Source of the DNA: JAWLDV01 sp046537975
GTDB taxonomy: Bacteria; Desulfobacterota; Desulfobulbia; Desulfobulbales; SURF-16
Length of the DNA stretch: 15,490 nt
NCBI GenBank assembly: GCA_046537975.1
Contig: JBKHJR010000065.1
Location: 1 to 15,490, forward strand
Direction of reading: 5' to 3'
Under the pieces are notes generated by a model. The model was not told where the DNA came from, made no database searches, and worked only from the letters and a program-made list of their open reading frames with translations. The translations under genes were made by a program, and so were the position numbers. Below are positions 5,920 to 12,985 of this stretch, in pieces; the first letter of the stretch is position 1; the number at the start of each line of letters is the position of its first letter.

Positions 5920-8900
5920 TAATCCAGTCGGGTCTACCAGATTAACCGGATTATTTTGGACGTACCCATATAAATTAAAATCTCCGCCTTCAAATCCTAT
6001 AGGATCTTTGGAAATAAACCTGCCCAATTGTGGATCATAATACCTTGCACGATAGAAGTAAAGACCGGTTTCTTTGTCCAATTCCCGGCCGGTGTAGGTG
6101 TATGGCTGTTTGACACGATTGCCTTGGTGTTTGGGTATGCCGTAGGATGAATACTCGTAACTCTGGACTACCCGGCCCTTGATATCGGTCAGGCTGGTGA
6201 TGCTGCCCAGACCGTCGGCGTGGTAGAAGTAGAGGTCTCCTTTCTGTTCCATGGCCAGGGGTTCGTCAATGCCGGGACCGTGGAGGTAGCGGCTGGTTTC
6301 TGTTTTTTCCTTGCGGCCGTCGGTTTTAGTCAGGAGTTCGAGGATGATGTCTTCGTTGTCGTAGACGTAGGTATAGGTTCTGCTGTCCCCGTCCTGAAGA
6401 TCTTCTACCTGTTTTTCAATGCGTCTGCCAAAGGGATCATATTTGAAGCTGACTACCTTGGTTGTTTCGTTTTCAACCTCGGTCACCCGGACCAGCCTGT
6501 TTTCATAGTCGTATTCATAGGACCATGATACATATTGGTCCTTGTCGTTGACACCGGTTTTACTAGTCAAGTTGCCGTTTTTATCATACTGATAATCATA
6601 CTTCGGACCTTCCAGAAGCTGGTTAGCCCGGTTATAGGTGTAGGTTTCATTCTCCCGGGGACCGTGCTGGCGGTTGCCCACCGGATCGTAGTCAAAATTT
6701 TCAGCCTTATTGGGCAGCGGCTTATCCTTGCCTTCCAGTTTTACCGGCAGAGCTTCCAGTAGCTGGTAAACCGCGTCATAATCATACTCATCCCGGGTGC
6801 CGTGTTCATGCCGGTCCATGGCGGTGCGGGTCAAGCGGTTGCCGACGTTATCATGGGTGTAGGTGAAAGCGGCAAGGAGATTGCCCTTCTTTCCCCTTCC
6901 TCCCCGGGTGAGGATCTCTGTCAGGTTACCTTTGCCGTCGTAAGTATAGCTGGTGGCAACACCGTTGGGATAGGTCAGGCTGGTTCTCCTGCCAGAAAGA
7001 TTGTAGTCAAAGTCGAATACCCCTGCCCGGGAGTCGATCCGGTTCAAACGGTTGGCGTCGTCATAATCATAGGTAACTTCCCTGCCCTCAGGGGTGATCA
7101 TCTTCACCCTGTTGCCTGCGGCATCATAGGAGTAGGAGATTGTACGATTTTCGGAATCGGTTATCTCCGTTAATCGTCCCAGGGTGTCGTACTCCATATG
7201 GTAGGAGATATACTGGTTGGCGGCTGAGACCAGTTTGCCCTCTGCATCATAGGCAAAGGTGGTTTCAGTGCCGTCCGGGTAGTTTCTGGCCAATAAACGC
7301 CCCAGGGCATCGTACTCGTAATTGATGGTACTACCATCCGGGTTGGTACGGGATACAAGGTTTCCCGCAGAATCATACTGATAACGGATAGTATTGCCCA
7401 GGGGATCGGTCTCCTTGACCAGGCGATCCAGTTTGTCATAAGTGAAACTGGTCGTCTGTCCTTTGGCATCGGTTAATCCGGTAGGATGGTGCTTGCCGGT
7501 ATCACCGCACGTACTGCAGCCGGTGCCTTTATAAGAAAGGGTGGTAACCTGATTTAAGGCATCGATTATCCTGGTCACCCGGTTATTGTGGTCATACTTA
7601 TAGCGGCTGGTGTTGCCGTTGGCATCGGTTACTGCAGTCCTGTTGCCCAGGGCGTCGTATTCATAAGTAGTGGTATTACCCTTGGGATCGGTCATGGAGC
7701 GCATCCGGCCCAGGACATCATAGGTAAAAGTAGTGGTACGGCCTGCAGCATCGGTCATAGAAATCATGTTTCCAGCCTGGTCATAGGTCATTTCCGAGGT
7801 AGCTCCGGTCGGATCGGTATAACTGATCACGTTTCCTTCCTCATCGTACCTGTAGCTGGTTTTACGAGCAAGGGCATCGGTAATGGAGGTTACACGGCCC
7901 TGATCATCGTATGTATAGCTGGTGGTATTACCCATTGGATCGGTCATGGCAATGAGATTGCCTTTTGCGTCATATTCATAAACCGTAGTTTCTCCCTGGG
8001 CATTGGTGCGGCTGGTGACCTGACCGAATTCATTGTAGGTGAAGGTGGTCTCATTTCCCATCTGGTCAACGGTCCGGATCAGATTGCCGTCATCATCATA
8101 AGTATGTAGGACAGTGCCGGTGGAATCTGTGACCCTGGTTTTGTTGAGATCCTCATCCCAAGTATATTCAGTGATGTTGCCCAATGGGTCAACTTTTCTG
8201 ATCATTTTCTGATCTTCATTGAATATGTATTCGCTGGTGCTCCCGGTTGAGTCAGAAAACCGGGTAACAGTTTCACTCACATATTCTACTTCACTGGTAT
8301 TCCCGGCACTGTCAGCGGAACTAAGAAGCCGGTCGCTGTCGTCGTAAGTATATAGGGTGGCCCGGCCCAGCGGATCGGTTTTACTCACCATGTTATGTTC
8401 GTCATCATAGGTAAATGACCAGGTATGTCCGGCAGGATTGGTGAAAGAGGTGAGGTTGGAACCATCGTCATAGGTGAAGGTTGTGGTTCTGCCGCTGGCA
8501 TCAGTTATTTCAGTGTTACGCCCCTCACTGTTGCTGGTCAAGAAAAGAGTTTGCCCGTCAGGGTCAATTATCCGGACGAGATTGCCGTTGTCATACTCGT
8601 AGATCGTCCGGTTGCCGTTTCTGTCTTCGATGCGTTCCGGTCTGCCTTCCGAGGTAAAGAGGACAAATCCTCCGTCATCCCGCAACAGCCTGTACTGCTC
8701 ACCAACTTTTTCCAGGGAGTCGTGGTTACCTGCCGGAGCAGAGAAGCTGCCATCGGAATTAACGGAATACAACACTTCACGGCCGTCTTTATCAATAAAT
8801 ACAATAGAACCGTCGCTGTTGATCATCAGTCGCATATCCCACTGACCGTTCCAGCCATATCCGAAACGGCTTTCCCGGGTTGAGCGGCTGTTGTAATACA

Positions 8901-9639
8901 GGGTAAACGGAAATTCGGAATTGGGGGAAACGGCATGATCGTTAAACAGGTTGCCGTTTGCCATGTCAACCGAGGAACCTAATTCCTTATGGTTCTGGCA
9001 GTTTCTTTTACCGGGATCGGGATTGGGCTCAACAGGACCTGAAGAAGCCGTGGAATTGCAGTCTTCACTTCCCTCAGCCGGGATGTAAAAACTCAGGCTT
9101 TTCTTGTCTATTATATCACCCCGTTCCGACATGTTACTGTTACGATAACCACCCCACCAGGTTAAGCAGGAAACGCCGAATAAATCCTGGAAAACGATGT
9201 CAATCGTATGAAACCCGGGAGATAGTTTTCTAGGATTAACACCAAAGGAAAAATTCAGGGTTTCTCCGACTTGGTTATATCTGTTCCCCCAATCCAAAGA
9301 ACGTACCTTGGCCAGCCCGCGTTCCCATTCCGAAGAGTCGTCAATCGTATAGTACAGATATGCCCAAGATGTTGAGGAATATGGCAGACGAATTCTGGGA
9401 TAATAGTGAGCCGGTTTATTTCCCGGGCAGTATGGGGAACTACCTACATGTTTTCTTGGAGTCTTATCCTCGGTCAGGATAAAGGTTCCGGACACCACAA
9501 AACTCTTATTGGCACAGACCTGTTCATTGAGGTCATGAGATGTTACGTTAACTTGTCCTGTGGCAGCCAAGGTGTTTGAGCAGACACAAAGAGCCAGTCC
9601 CAGAACCACCCAAAAAACATTCAGAATCCTTGTCTTCAT
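5641..9639 (-). CDS. Secreted RHS/YD-repeat polymorphic toxin with phospholipase A2-like tail
   Basis: This is a 1332-aa protein. Residues 1-25 form a signal peptide. Residues 26-205 are an unrecognised N-terminal region with scattered Cys, ending in the linker PNPDPG. Residues about 212-300 resemble the domain that opens many RHS proteins (SVDMANGNLFN ... FTLYYNSRS ... GYGWNGQW). About 310-1110 is an array of YD repeats of the form YDxxGNLxxxTDPxGNTT, expected to build the RHS cocoon. About 1135-1240 is the RHS core, with YYDPQLGRFISKDPIGFEGG and NPVNLVDPTGL. Residues 1241-1332 are the variable tail. I start at the ATG at 9639 because GGGGAGGG lies just upstream and a signal peptide results; an ATG at 9690 falls inside the leader terminator. 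A CSTCG insert near residue 707 interrupts the repeats. Leader elements suggest control by c-di-GMP. Toxin function is inferred. Confidence 0.93.
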   Translation of the reverse strand: MKTRILNVFWVVLGLALCVCSNTLAATGQVNVTSHDLNEQVCANKSFVVSGTFILTEDKTPRKHVGSSPYCPGNKPAHYYPRIRLPYSSTSWAYLYYTIDDSSEWERGLAKVRSLDWGNRYNQVGETLNFSFGVNPRKLSPGFHTIDIVFQDLFGVSCLTWWGGYRNSNMSERGDIIDKKSLSFYIPAEGSEDCNSTASSGPVEPNPDPGKRNCQNHKELGSSVDMANGNLFNDHAVSPNSEFPFTLYYNSRSTRESRFGYGWNGQWDMRLMINSDGSIVFIDKDGREVLYSVNSDGSFSAPAGNHDSLEKVGEQYRLLRDDGGFVLFTSEGRPERIEDRNGNRTIYEYDNGNLVRIIDPDGQTLFLTSNSEGRNTEITDASGRTTTFTYDDGSNLTSFTNPAGHTWSFTYDDEHNMVSKTDPLGRATLYTYDDSDRLLSSADSAGNTSEVEYVSETVTRFSDSTGSTSEYIFNEDQKMIRKVDPLGNITEYTWDEDLNKTRVTDSTGTVLHTYDDDGNLIRTVDQMGNETTFTYNEFGQVTSRTNAQGETTVYEYDAKGNLIAMTDPMGNTTSYTYDDQGRVTSITDALARKTSYRYDEEGNVISYTDPTGATSEMTYDQAGNMISMTDAAGRTTTFTYDVLGRMRSMTDPKGNTTTYEYDALGNRTAVTDANGNTSRYKYDHNNRVTRIIDALNQVTTLSYKGTGCSTCGDTGKHHPTGLTDAKGQTTSFTYDKLDRLVKETDPLGNTIRYQYDSAGNLVSRTNPDGSTINYEYDALGRLLARNYPDGTETTFAYDAEGKLVSAANQYISYHMEYDTLGRLTEITDSENRTISYSYDAAGNRVKMITPEGREVTYDYDDANRLNRIDSRAGVFDFDYNLSGRRTSLTYPNGVATSYTYDGKGNLTEILTRGGRGKKGNLLAAFTYTHDNVGNRLTRTAMDRHEHGTRDEYDYDAVYQLLEALPVKLEGKDKPLPNKAENFDYDPVGNRQHGPRENETYTYNRANQLLEGPKYDYQYDKNGNLTSKTGVNDKDQYVSWSYEYDYENRLVRVTEVENETTKVVSFKYDPFGRRIEKQVEDLQDGDSRTYTYVYDNEDIILELLTKTDGRKEKTETSRYLHGPGIDEPLAMEQKGDLYFYHADGLGSITSLTDIKGRVVQSYEYSSYGIPKHQGNRVKQPYTYTGRELDKETGLYFYRARYYDPQLGRFISKDPIGFEGGDFNLYGYVQNNPVNLVDPTGLKCGTWWNDWAVPDNWWGKFCFERACEEHDDCYARCSSDKNQCDEEFRKNMLASCEGLTGTMKTHCKSMATSYYNAVKNLGQSAYNQAQKCCN

Positions 9640-9652
9640 AATCCCTCCCCAT

Positions 9653-9687
9653 AAAAAAAGCCCATCTCCGTTACCGAAGATGGGCTT
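9653..9687 (-). terminator. Intrinsic terminator in the leader of the RHS gene
   Basis: On the minus strand, AAGCCCATCT pairs with AGATGGGCTT (10 bp, 10-nt loop) and is followed by seven T residues. It lies between the GEMM-I aptamer and the RHS ribosome site, ending 13 nt before the start codon. This is the expected expression platform: ligand state would decide between termination and read-through into the toxin gene. Confidence 0.85.
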
Positions 9688-9707
9688 CACATTACAACAA
9701 CTTTCTC

Positions 9708-9795
9708 AATCCTTCGGCAACCCGGCTGCCTCTTGAGGCCCGTGGCTTTGCGTCCCCGGGTCGCCCCGGGTTTGCCCTGTCGAGATGATAAGATT
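9708..9795 (-). promoter_or_regulatory. GEMM-I cyclic di-GMP riboswitch aptamer
   Basis: The minus strand carries the GEMM-I hallmarks in order: ACAGGGCAAACC, a CCCGGG-GCGA-CCCGGG stem with a GNRA tetraloop, then GGACGCAAAGCCACGGGCCT, a short GCCTC/GAGGC stem, and GCAGCCGGGTTGCCGA. A weak closing helix can form between 9790-9795 and 9708-9713. These elements match the Vc2 class and the Geobacter-type versions closely. The base I equate with Vc2 G20 is G, which favours c-di-GMP over the 3',3'-cGAMP variant; my alignment of that base is by eye. It sits directly ahead of a terminator and the RHS toxin gene, so it should control that transcript. Whether ligand turns the gene on or off cannot be decided by reading. 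Confidence 0.92.
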
Positions 9796-9857
9796 TTTTC
9801 AGTTATGTATACAGAAGATTAATTTTTTTTAACTATCCTTTTCACTATTGGTAACTA

Positions 9858-9886
9858 CACTAATGTACTCAAAAATATCCTGTCAA
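9858..9886 (-). promoter_or_regulatory. Possible promoter of the RHS toxin operon
   Basis: On the minus strand a perfect TTGACA (9886-9881) is followed after 17 nt by TTAGTG (9863-9858), a weak -10. It would start RNA about 55 nt ahead of the riboswitch. No better pair was seen before 9900. Confidence 0.35.
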
Positions 9887-9923
9887 GATAATTTTTCATC
9901 TTAATTACAAAAATCTGGAGAAT

Positions 9924-9948
9924 GGGCCGGAAAAAGGCCGACCGGCCC
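9924..9948. repeat. GC-rich dyad in the toxin upstream region
   Basis: GGGCCGG (9924-9930) and CCGGCCC (9942-9948) form a 7-bp perfect inverted repeat with an 11-nt spacer, standing out in an AT-rich gap. Neither strand has a T run after it, so it is not a standard terminator. Function is unknown. The gap 9796-10108 holds no gene that I can support. Confidence 0.5.
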
Positions 9949-10025
9949 TCGATATTATCCAGCAAAAAACAGCATTAATGGTATTAAATTATTTTAAGCG
10001 TATTCCGAATGTCAATGGAATTTAC

Positions 10026-10046
10026 TCGAACTCGACTCGAGTTCGA
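10026..10046. promoter_or_regulatory. 21-bp perfect palindrome, possible operator
   Basis: TCGAACTCGA (10026-10035) and TCGAGTTCGA (10037-10046) are perfect reverse complements around a single C. It lies between the ExoD-family stop and the divergent side of the RHS promoter region, about 140 nt upstream of the TTGACA. A repressor binding site is plausible; no regulator gene is adjacent. Confidence 0.5.
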
Positions 10047-10108
10047 CCTGAGATTGGGTGAATTAGAGGAAGGGGACATCACCACATCATTTATCCTGGT
10101 CGAATAGA

Positions 10109-10699
10109 TCAAAGCAAGTTGTGAACAACAAATCCAAAGATAATGACCGTAAGTGCATAGGCGAAAAGCGCCAGGAATCCATCATAAGCGATCAGCGACA
10201 GACCATAGGCCACGAAGACCACCCCGGCGCTGGAGGCAGAAAAAGGCACGATCTCCATCAACGGCATGCAGAGAGCGATGAGGAGACAGATAATTGTAAT
10301 GAGATATATGCTTATGCCGCTCACGAAGACTGTCAGTCGTGGCCGCAGCCAGTGATCGATAAAGCAGGCCGGGGCCCGCAGTCTCTCAAGTGCTTTGTCG
10401 ACCCTGTTTCTCGCTACCGAACGCCTCAGCAGCCAGTGCGGTAACCAGAATCCCTCTCTGCGGAAGGGCAACTGGAGGACGATTAACAATACGAAAGTTC
10501 CCATCGTCGTAGGTACACCTGGAATTCCGCTCAAGGGTGAGACCAAAATAACGCCCGCCATAAGCAGTAAAGGGCCGAAGGACCTTCTTCCTACCGCCTC
10601 CAGGATATTACCCAGAGAGATACGATCCGTATCATCCGCGATCCCGCCGACCTTATCGAGTAACTGCTCCAAGTTATTGAATTTCTGAGTCATATTCAT
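10109..10699 (-). CDS. ExoD-family exopolysaccharide-related membrane protein
   Basis: This 196-aa protein has the ExoD layout: an N-terminal helix (NLEQLLDKVGGIADDTDRIS), then SLGNILEAVGRRSFGPLLLMAGVILVSP, then SGIPGVPTTMG, and several membrane helices to the end (FVVHNLL). ExoD family members are linked to exopolysaccharide synthesis and envelope stress in rhizobia, but the biochemical role is unresolved. The length is normal. ATG codons at 10699 and 10693 are both possible, and neither has a strong ribosome site. An overlapping small ORF (10674-10895) ends inside the gene, which could permit translational coupling. Confidence 0.85.
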   Translation of the reverse strand: MNMTQKFNNLEQLLDKVGGIADDTDRISLGNILEAVGRRSFGPLLLMAGVILVSPLSGIPGVPTTMGTFVLLIVLQLPFRREGFWLPHWLLRRSVARNRVDKALERLRAPACFIDHWLRPRLTVFVSGISIYLITIICLLIALCMPLMEIVPFSASSAGVVFVAYGLSLIAYDGFLALFAYALTVIIFGFVVHNLL

Positions 10700-10895
10700 C
10701 AATCATCTTGTCGAGGTGGAAAACAGCTGAACGGCCGGCTTTGGAGCGCTGCGGAAAAGCCTTTCGGATAAGAAAGGAACCATGCTTTTCCCATTCCATA
10801 CACCCTTCGTGGACAAGCAGTAATTGGTTCAGCTTTGCCCACCCTCCGGTATATTGCCGGGTTTTTCCTGTTTCGATAATCGCCCGAGATTCCAT
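10674..10895 (-). CDS. Doubtful small hypothetical protein
   Basis: This 73-aa frame starts at the ATG at 10895 (MESRAIIETGK) and ends at 10674, overlapping the ExoD start by 26 nt. It has no membrane segment and is rich in charged residues (ending KMIDEYDSEIQ). I recognise no family. Its first 67 nt overlap, in another frame, the likely original 3' end of the broken membrane gene upstream, which weakens it. A shorter version from the ATG at 10799 (41 aa, GAAGGG nearby) would avoid that conflict. It may be a gene exposed by decay or no gene at all. Confidence 0.3.
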   Translation of the reverse strand: MESRAIIETGKTRQYTGGWAKLNQLLLVHEGCMEWEKHGSFLIRKAFPQRSKAGRSAVFHLDKMIDEYDSEIQ

Positions 10896-11426
10896 ATCTT
10901 TTCTGCCCGTGAGCCCAAATATCAAAAACTAACTGCCAGTATGGCAAAAAAATACGGCTTGGCTTTATGTGTATTATCCCAAAAGAATTCAAAAAAGCGG
11001 GTATAGAGATTTATAAACGAAAACGTGATGCCGAAATCTCTTGTCATGGCGTCATCCTCTTTAATACCATGACAGATCCCAGCTATAGGCACAAGGCCGA
11101 ACAAAAACGACCAGTGGAAGAGCTCGACCTGTTTTACACTTTCCCATACATACAGGTCGCCATAATTGACGAATATTGACATGATCCAAAGTGCAATAAA
11201 AAGATTAAGAAACCCCATTACGCGAGTCGGGCCTGAGAACCCCCGGCGTTTCCGCCACTTATTGAACATTGTGCTGGCACCGGTAAGGGCGACGCCAAAC
11301 AGGACAAAATAAAATGATAATGCAGATTATCGAGATCCAGAAAGAGTATTTCGCAAGTCTTTCCCAGTCAAAACCGACAATCAATTTCACAGCTTTCCAG
11401 AAATAACTGCCCTTGATCTTGAAAAA
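10829..11426 (-). pseudogene. Small polytopic membrane protein gene, broken by frameshift and in-frame TGA
   Basis: The longest intact piece (11269-10922, 115 aa) begins MFNKWRKRRGFSG and ends ILAVSF. Reading through the TGA at 10924-10922 continues sensibly as YLGSRAEKIWNLGRLSKQ and on to a TGA at 10829, so the stop probably replaced a Trp codon. Upstream, another frame gives FWKAVKLIVGFDWERLAKYSFW and then IICIIILF. Removing one T near 11300-11310 joins it to VLFGVALTGASTMFNKW of the main frame. No ATG is left at the 5' end: GAAGGGAATTAG precedes the first Phe codon where a start is expected. The original product was about 190 aa with several membrane helices and unknown function. Sequencing error could explain the indel but less easily all three lesions. 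Confidence 0.65.
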
Positions 11427-11549
11427 CTAATTCCCTTCGAATCCAGGACTCGATCACTTCATTCAGTATCCTGGCTTTCCTTTTAAGGTTACGAATCACC
11501 CACGGTGGTAGTGTTTACCGGGCGATTCCGCCTTGTCGGGCAATGTCTT

Positions 11550-11882
11550 TTATCTCAAAATCCATTGATGAACGCATGCAGCACCCGCCCACATCCCAAA
11601 ACTTGACACAAGAACGAGGGACAACGGGAGCTCTTTCTTGAAGCAGAAGAAGGCCACGAAAAAGAAAAGAATTGTTGGCAAAATCCCCCAAAAAGCACCT
11701 TTGGTAAATTCCTGCATCACTTCAGGATCACCTTTGTTTTCCAGATACATCCAAACGAGGACAAGGGCACCGGTAAGAGGCATGACGCCAATAAGCCCTG
11801 CGGTGATAGGAAGTTTCTTCCCGATTGCCGTGGCGGTAAGAATTATGGCCACGCTGATAATAACTTTGATCAGAATGTGCAT
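11550..11882 (-). CDS. DUF3147/GlpM-like small membrane protein
   Basis: This is a 110-aa inner-membrane protein with four predicted helices: about residues 3-22, 27-46, 63-83 and 88-107. The helix-short loop-helix pattern with LPITAGLIGVMPLTGALVLVWMY near the N-terminus fits the DUF3147/GlpM group of small membrane proteins of uncertain function. The ATG at 11882 is preceded by AAGGCA. The gene lies upstream of the decayed membrane gene on the same strand with a 123-nt gap, so an old operon is possible. Confidence 0.65.
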   Translation of the reverse strand: MHILIKVIISVAIILTATAIGKKLPITAGLIGVMPLTGALVLVWMYLENKGDPEVMQEFTKGAFWGILPTILFFFVAFFCFKKELPLSLVLVSSFGMWAGAACVHQWILR

Positions 11883-12170
11883 TGCCTTGTTCCCTGTCCA
11901 ACGCTGCCGCGAAAACCTTTGCCGTCTTCGGCCCGGGCGGGTTTTCGGGCTGTCTTAATTACAGCTGGGCGCTACTTGCTTGGCCCCCCAAAACTTCAGA
12001 GCCGACACCCAAGCTGCCGTTCAGATCACCACCGACAAGTTATACCGCCGGGTGGAAAAGCCGGGTTAATCCATTAACTTGTAAAGCCAGTCAGTCGCCG
12101 ACTGATCATATAAAAAAATAATAGCAGTTGATTATCCTGCGCCGATTGGAAGCAAAATCAAGCTGCATAC
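11883..12170. other. Gene-poor gap with two DNA dyads
   Basis: No convincing gene lies here. CGAAAACC (11910-11917) pairs with GGTTTTCG (11940-11947) and encloses GCCG-TCTT-CGGC (11921-11932), a two-part GC-rich hairpin. TCAGTCG (12091-12097) and CGACTGA (12099-12105) form a 15-bp palindrome. A plus-strand frame ending in ADTQAAVQITTDKLYRRVEKPG resembles coding sequence but is closed by a stop 38 codons upstream and has no start; it may be a remnant. Confidence 0.5.
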
Positions 12171-12374
12171 TCATAATTCGTCCAGCCCGGAAATAACCAT
12201 GGACTGAAATTGCTCATCCTCTGTCAGCTTCCGGGCGATAACCTCGCACAGGCTGGCAGGAAGTTTTTCTGAGCCGGCCTGGTTATTCTGGATTACCTTC
12301 ACAGTAATCTCGCCTTCTTCGTCGGCCTCGAGAACCAAGGCAGCCTGATTTTCATTAAGAGTTATGTCGGCCAT
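12171..12374 (-). CDS. Small acidic conserved-hypothetical protein
   Basis: This 67-aa acidic protein (MADITLNENQAALVLEADEEGEI ... LTEDEQFQSMVISGLDEL) has no membrane segment or signal. The layout is a short beta region (ITLNENQAALVLE, EGEITVKVI) followed by a helix (LPASLCEVIARKLTEDEQF). It resembles short uncharacterised proteins of sulfate reducers, but I cannot name a family. The ATG at 12374 has GGTGGAG about 11 nt upstream. The lack of Arg/Lys clusters argues against DNA binding. Codon use looks like a real gene. Confidence 0.65.
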   Translation of the reverse strand: MADITLNENQAALVLEADEEGEITVKVIQNNQAGSEKLPASLCEVIARKLTEDEQFQSMVISGLDEL

Positions 12375-12651
12375 TGTCTGATGACTCCACCATTTGATTT
12401 GTTTGTAAAAACAGCCGCACTTGCATTTCCTTGTTACAATACGGCACGGTCATAATGATCTCAGTAAACCAAGTTAGCAGAAACAGGGAAAAAAGCAATG
12501 CATAGCAGGGAAAACGAATATTGATTTGAATCAGGGAGCATGGAATATAAACCTGAATAAAGGCAGGGGCTTTTCCGGAAAGCCGGCTGTTATCCGGCGG
12601 GGAGAATACCTGGGAAACTTTCTGGATAGAACGACTTCCCGAATATGAAAA

Positions 12652-12744
12652 TGGCGGAGAGAGAGGGATTCGAACCCTCGGTGGAGTTTGACCCCCACAC
12701 TCGCTTAGCAGGCGAGCACCATCAGCCAGCTCGGTCATCTCTCC
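12652..12744 (-). tRNA. tRNA-Ser (anticodon GCT)
   Basis: The minus strand folds into a class II tRNA. The acceptor stem GGAGAGA (12744-12738) pairs with TCTCTCC (12662-12656), followed by discriminator G and an encoded CCA (12654-12652). The anticodon stem CTCGC/GCGAG closes the loop CTGCTAA, with anticodon GCT reading Ser codons AGC and AGU. A long variable arm and the T-arm GAGGG-TTCGAAT-CCCTC are present. No neighbouring tRNA is seen. An integrative element begins within about 100-250 nt on its 5' side. Confidence 0.97.
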
Positions 12745-12897
12745 GCAGAAACAGGCGTACAATTATGGCGGAGGAAGTAACCGCCTTTTAGGTGTTTCAA
12801 TCAAGAGCCTTTCGTTCCTTAAAGCCCTTTATTGGCGGCCTTCCAGCTTATCATTAATTTTTTCTTTGTTTCTTTTTGTTGCATTCTGTATCTTTTA

Positions 12898-12928
12898 ATG
12901 GTATTTCTTATGGTACAATGGATGGTAT
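12898..12928 (+). repeat. Three ATGGTAY repeats at 12-bp spacing ahead of the integrase
   Basis: ATGGTAT (12898), ATGGTAC (12910) and ATGGTAT (12922) recur at exactly 12 bp. TACAAT at 12914-12919 could be the integrase -10 box, so the repeats would straddle the promoter. They may bind the integrase arm domain or the AlpA regulator. A TTGGT-GAT-ACCAA dyad follows at 12953-12965. Confidence 0.5.
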
Positions 12929-12985
12929 CCTGAAGTCTTTTCCCCTTGACCATTGGTGATACCAAAAACCTTGGAGGTCTTTAGA

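Noticed and set aside
6220..8883. Several long plus-strand frames opposite the RHS gene
   Set aside because: They are antisense shadows of the repetitive YD array, whose regular codons keep the opposite frames open. They show Val/Ile/Gly-rich nonsense with the same period.
6000..8900. Regular repeats that could suggest a CRISPR or satellite array
   Set aside because: The period follows the YD-repeat protein motif, the units diverge, and the frame is open throughout, so they are coding repeats.
11390..11530. Minus-strand coding-like stretch (RNLKRKARILNEVIESWIRREL)
   Set aside because: It has no good start, overlaps the 5' end of the broken membrane gene in another frame, and shows no family I know. 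It may be a remnant.
11950..12070. Plus-strand protein tail resembling a decayed gene (ADTQAAVQITTDKLYRRVEKPG)
   Set aside because: It is only about 36 codons between stops with no start codon or neighbour support.
12355..12762. Minus-strand frame of 135 aa across the tRNA-Ser
   Set aside because: It reads straight through the tRNA gene and has no domain or good start.
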